Shown one piece after another: positions 5,561 through 6,499 of a stretch of 6,499 nt of DNA. Every line of letters starts with the position of its first letter. The stretch's first letter is position 1. The notes beneath the pieces are model-generated. The model did not search any database. It saw nothing but the letters and a program-made list of their open reading frames with translations, and was not told the origin of the DNA. A program made the position numbers and the translations under genes. Origin of the DNA: Planctomycetota bacterium (lineage in GTDB: Bacteria > Planctomycetota > Phycisphaerae > Sedimentisphaerales > Anaerobacaceae); assembly GCA_023135255.1 (NCBI GenBank), contig JAGLTN010000498.1, positions 1 to 6,499 of the forward strand, read 5' to 3'.

Positions 5561-5856
5561 AATTTGTCGCAGTGACAGCATGTCCTACAGGTATCGCACA
5601 TACGTATATGGCCGCTGAAAATATTGAAAAAACCGCCAAAGAGCTTGGTCATGAGATCAAAGTTGAAACCCAGGGTGCAATGGGGATTGAAAACGAGCTT
5701 ACTGCGGATGATATTGCAAATGCAGATGTAGTTATCTTCGCGGTTGATATAATGGTAGAACAGCTTGAGCGTTTTGACGGCAAACCAAAAATAGAAGTAC
5801 CCGTACAACAAGCTCTTAAGAACCCTAAGGGTATTTTTGAAAAGACGCCGAACTAA
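5557..5856 (+). CDS. PTS fructose-family EIIB subunit (stand-alone)
   Basis: This 99-residue cytoplasmic phosphocarrier accepts phosphate from an EIIA domain on its active-site cysteine and passes it to the sugar bound by EIIC. Active Cys9 lies in the fructose-EIIB signature TACPTGIAHTYMAAE (7-21). Further family features are IKVETQGAMGIENELT (34-49), the strand ADVVIFAVDI, and the C-terminal helix after KPKIEVPVQQALKNP. Length and layout match a complete EIIB-Fru domain of about 100 residues. Its ATG overlaps the EIIC stop, and its stop is 11 bases before the HPr-enzyme I fusion. No EIIA is encoded between or before these genes in the window, which is unusual for a fructose operon and means that the phosphodonor must come from elsewhere. 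Confidence 0.95.
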   Translation: MKFVAVTACPTGIAHTYMAAENIEKTAKELGHEIKVETQGAMGIENELTADDIANADVVIFAVDIMVEQLERFDGKPKIEVPVQQALKNPKGIFEKTPN

Positions 5857-5867
5857 GAAAGTACTTT

Positions 5868-6499
5868 ATGACACTGGAGTATAATTTTAAATGTCCATTG
5901 CCCAACGGCATCCATGCCAGACCGGCAAATAATATCGAGGAAATTGCGAATGAATATTCCTCAGATGTTACGCTTATAAATTTGCGAAATGAAAACAGCA
6001 GCAATGCTAAAAGTATTCTTTCTATTGTTGCTGCGGATTTCAAGTTCAACGACCAATGCAGGCTGATAGTCTCAGGGGCGGATCAGCAGACAGCTTTTAG
6101 CAGATTGAAAAAGTTTTTTATTGAAAAATTTCCAGATTGCGATGAACCGTTGCCAAAAATATCAGCCAAAGAGCAATTGCAATTACCTCCGTCATTAAAA
6201 GCTATATGTCCGGGTTTTTTTCAGGGCAAAGCTGTGGTTGAAGGTATTGCAGCGGGGCATGTTTTTCTGGCGGATGTGTTGAAACTGCCAGAAGAGCTGA
6301 ATATTAAAGCTTTAAGCGTTGACCAGGAGCAAGGCAGGATTGACCAGGCTATAGATTCGGTTAAATCAAAAATAAAAGATAGAATGATATATCCTAATGT
6401 TTCCCAAACGGAACATGCGATTTTAAAGGCTCATCTTTCGATTTTGAGAGATGTCGAATTTTCTAAAATGCTTTCGGATTGTATTTCTCACCCCGGCTG
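5868..6499 (+). CDS. HPr-enzyme I fusion phosphotransferase, 3' end cut by window edge
   Basis: The frame is open from ATG 5868 to the right edge, giving 210 residues. Residues 1-88 are an HPr domain: EYNFKCPLPNGIHARPA has the phosphorylatable His16 followed by Arg18-Pro19, and NAKSILSIV (46-54) keeps a serine (Ser49) at the place of the HPr kinase site. A linker covers about 89-112. From about 113 the sequence matches the enzyme I N-terminus: FFQGKAVVEGIAAGHVFLAD, an ERL-like helix GRIDQAIDSVKSKI, then AILKAHLSILRD (184-195), equivalent to the conserved 'AHLxLLxD' of enzyme I. The enzyme I phospho-His and the PEP-binding barrel lie beyond the window. The RBS is weak (AAGAAAG near 5855-5861), so coupling to EIIB, 11 bases upstream, is likely. 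An EIIA domain at the unseen C-terminus is possible. A multiphosphoryl-transfer protein is the family name that fits best. Confidence 0.9.
   Translation, partial: MTLEYNFKCPLPNGIHARPANNIEEIANEYSSDVTLINLRNENSSNAKSILSIVAADFKFNDQCRLIVSGADQQTAFSRLKKFFIEKFPDCDEPLPKISAKEQLQLPPSLKAICPGFFQGKAVVEGIAAGHVFLADVLKLPEELNIKALSVDQEQGRIDQAIDSVKSKIKDRMIYPNVSQTEHAILKAHLSILRDVEFSKMLSDCISHPG

Noticed and set aside
4750..5811. Minus-strand open frames opposite EIIC and EIIB
   Set aside because: They mirror the codon pattern of the real PTS genes and have hydrophobic or cysteine-rich products without any recognisable family.

Overview
The window looks like a piece of a bacterial chromosome from an anaerobic, Gram-negative (diderm) organism with moderately AT-rich DNA. 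The support is indirect: an iron-sulfur/NifX-type cluster typical of strict anaerobes, Shine-Dalgarno-led genes with one GTG start, and a secreted protein with BamE/SmpA-like repeats. A Planctomycetota- or Omnitrophota-like origin is possible, but this is inference and nothing here fixes the taxon. All genes lie on the plus strand. No RNA gene, insertion sequence or CRISPR array was seen.

Region 1 (1-2906) is a compact operon resembling the 'orange protein' (orp) clusters known from Desulfovibrio. It holds a NifX/NifB-type cofactor-binding protein cut by the left edge, a Gly/Arg-rich DUF5320-type protein ending in a coiled coil, two paralogous MinD/Mrp-type P-loop ATPases each with an inserted 2x[4Fe-4S] ferredoxin segment, and a second, different NifX-like protein. 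The ATPases probably work as a pair that couples ATP hydrolysis and electron transfer to building or moving a metal cluster carried by the small NifX-like proteins. The real substrate is unknown.

Region 2 (2907-4219) has a 218-base spacer with a candidate promoter. It is followed by one gene for an exported, strongly basic protein of 364 residues. Two BamE/SmpA-like repeats lie near its two ends and flank a Lys/Arg-rich coiled-coil middle. I know no named family with this architecture. A short in-frame stretch just after the NifX stop codon resembles part of the first repeat and may be a gene remnant.

Region 3 (4220-4525) is a 306-base non-coding gap. It carries three adjacent small dyads (4333-4385), a TATAAT hexamer and a sigma70-like promoter candidate, and looks like the control region of the next operon.

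Region 4 (4526-6499) is a fructose-family phosphotransferase (PTS) operon: a stand-alone EIIC permease, a stand-alone EIIB overlapping it by 4 bases, and an HPr-enzyme I fusion that runs off the right edge. Together these give phosphate transfer from enzyme I to HPr to (EIIA) to EIIB to sugar at EIIC. No EIIA domain is visible, so it must lie downstream, at the unseen end of the fusion, or elsewhere.
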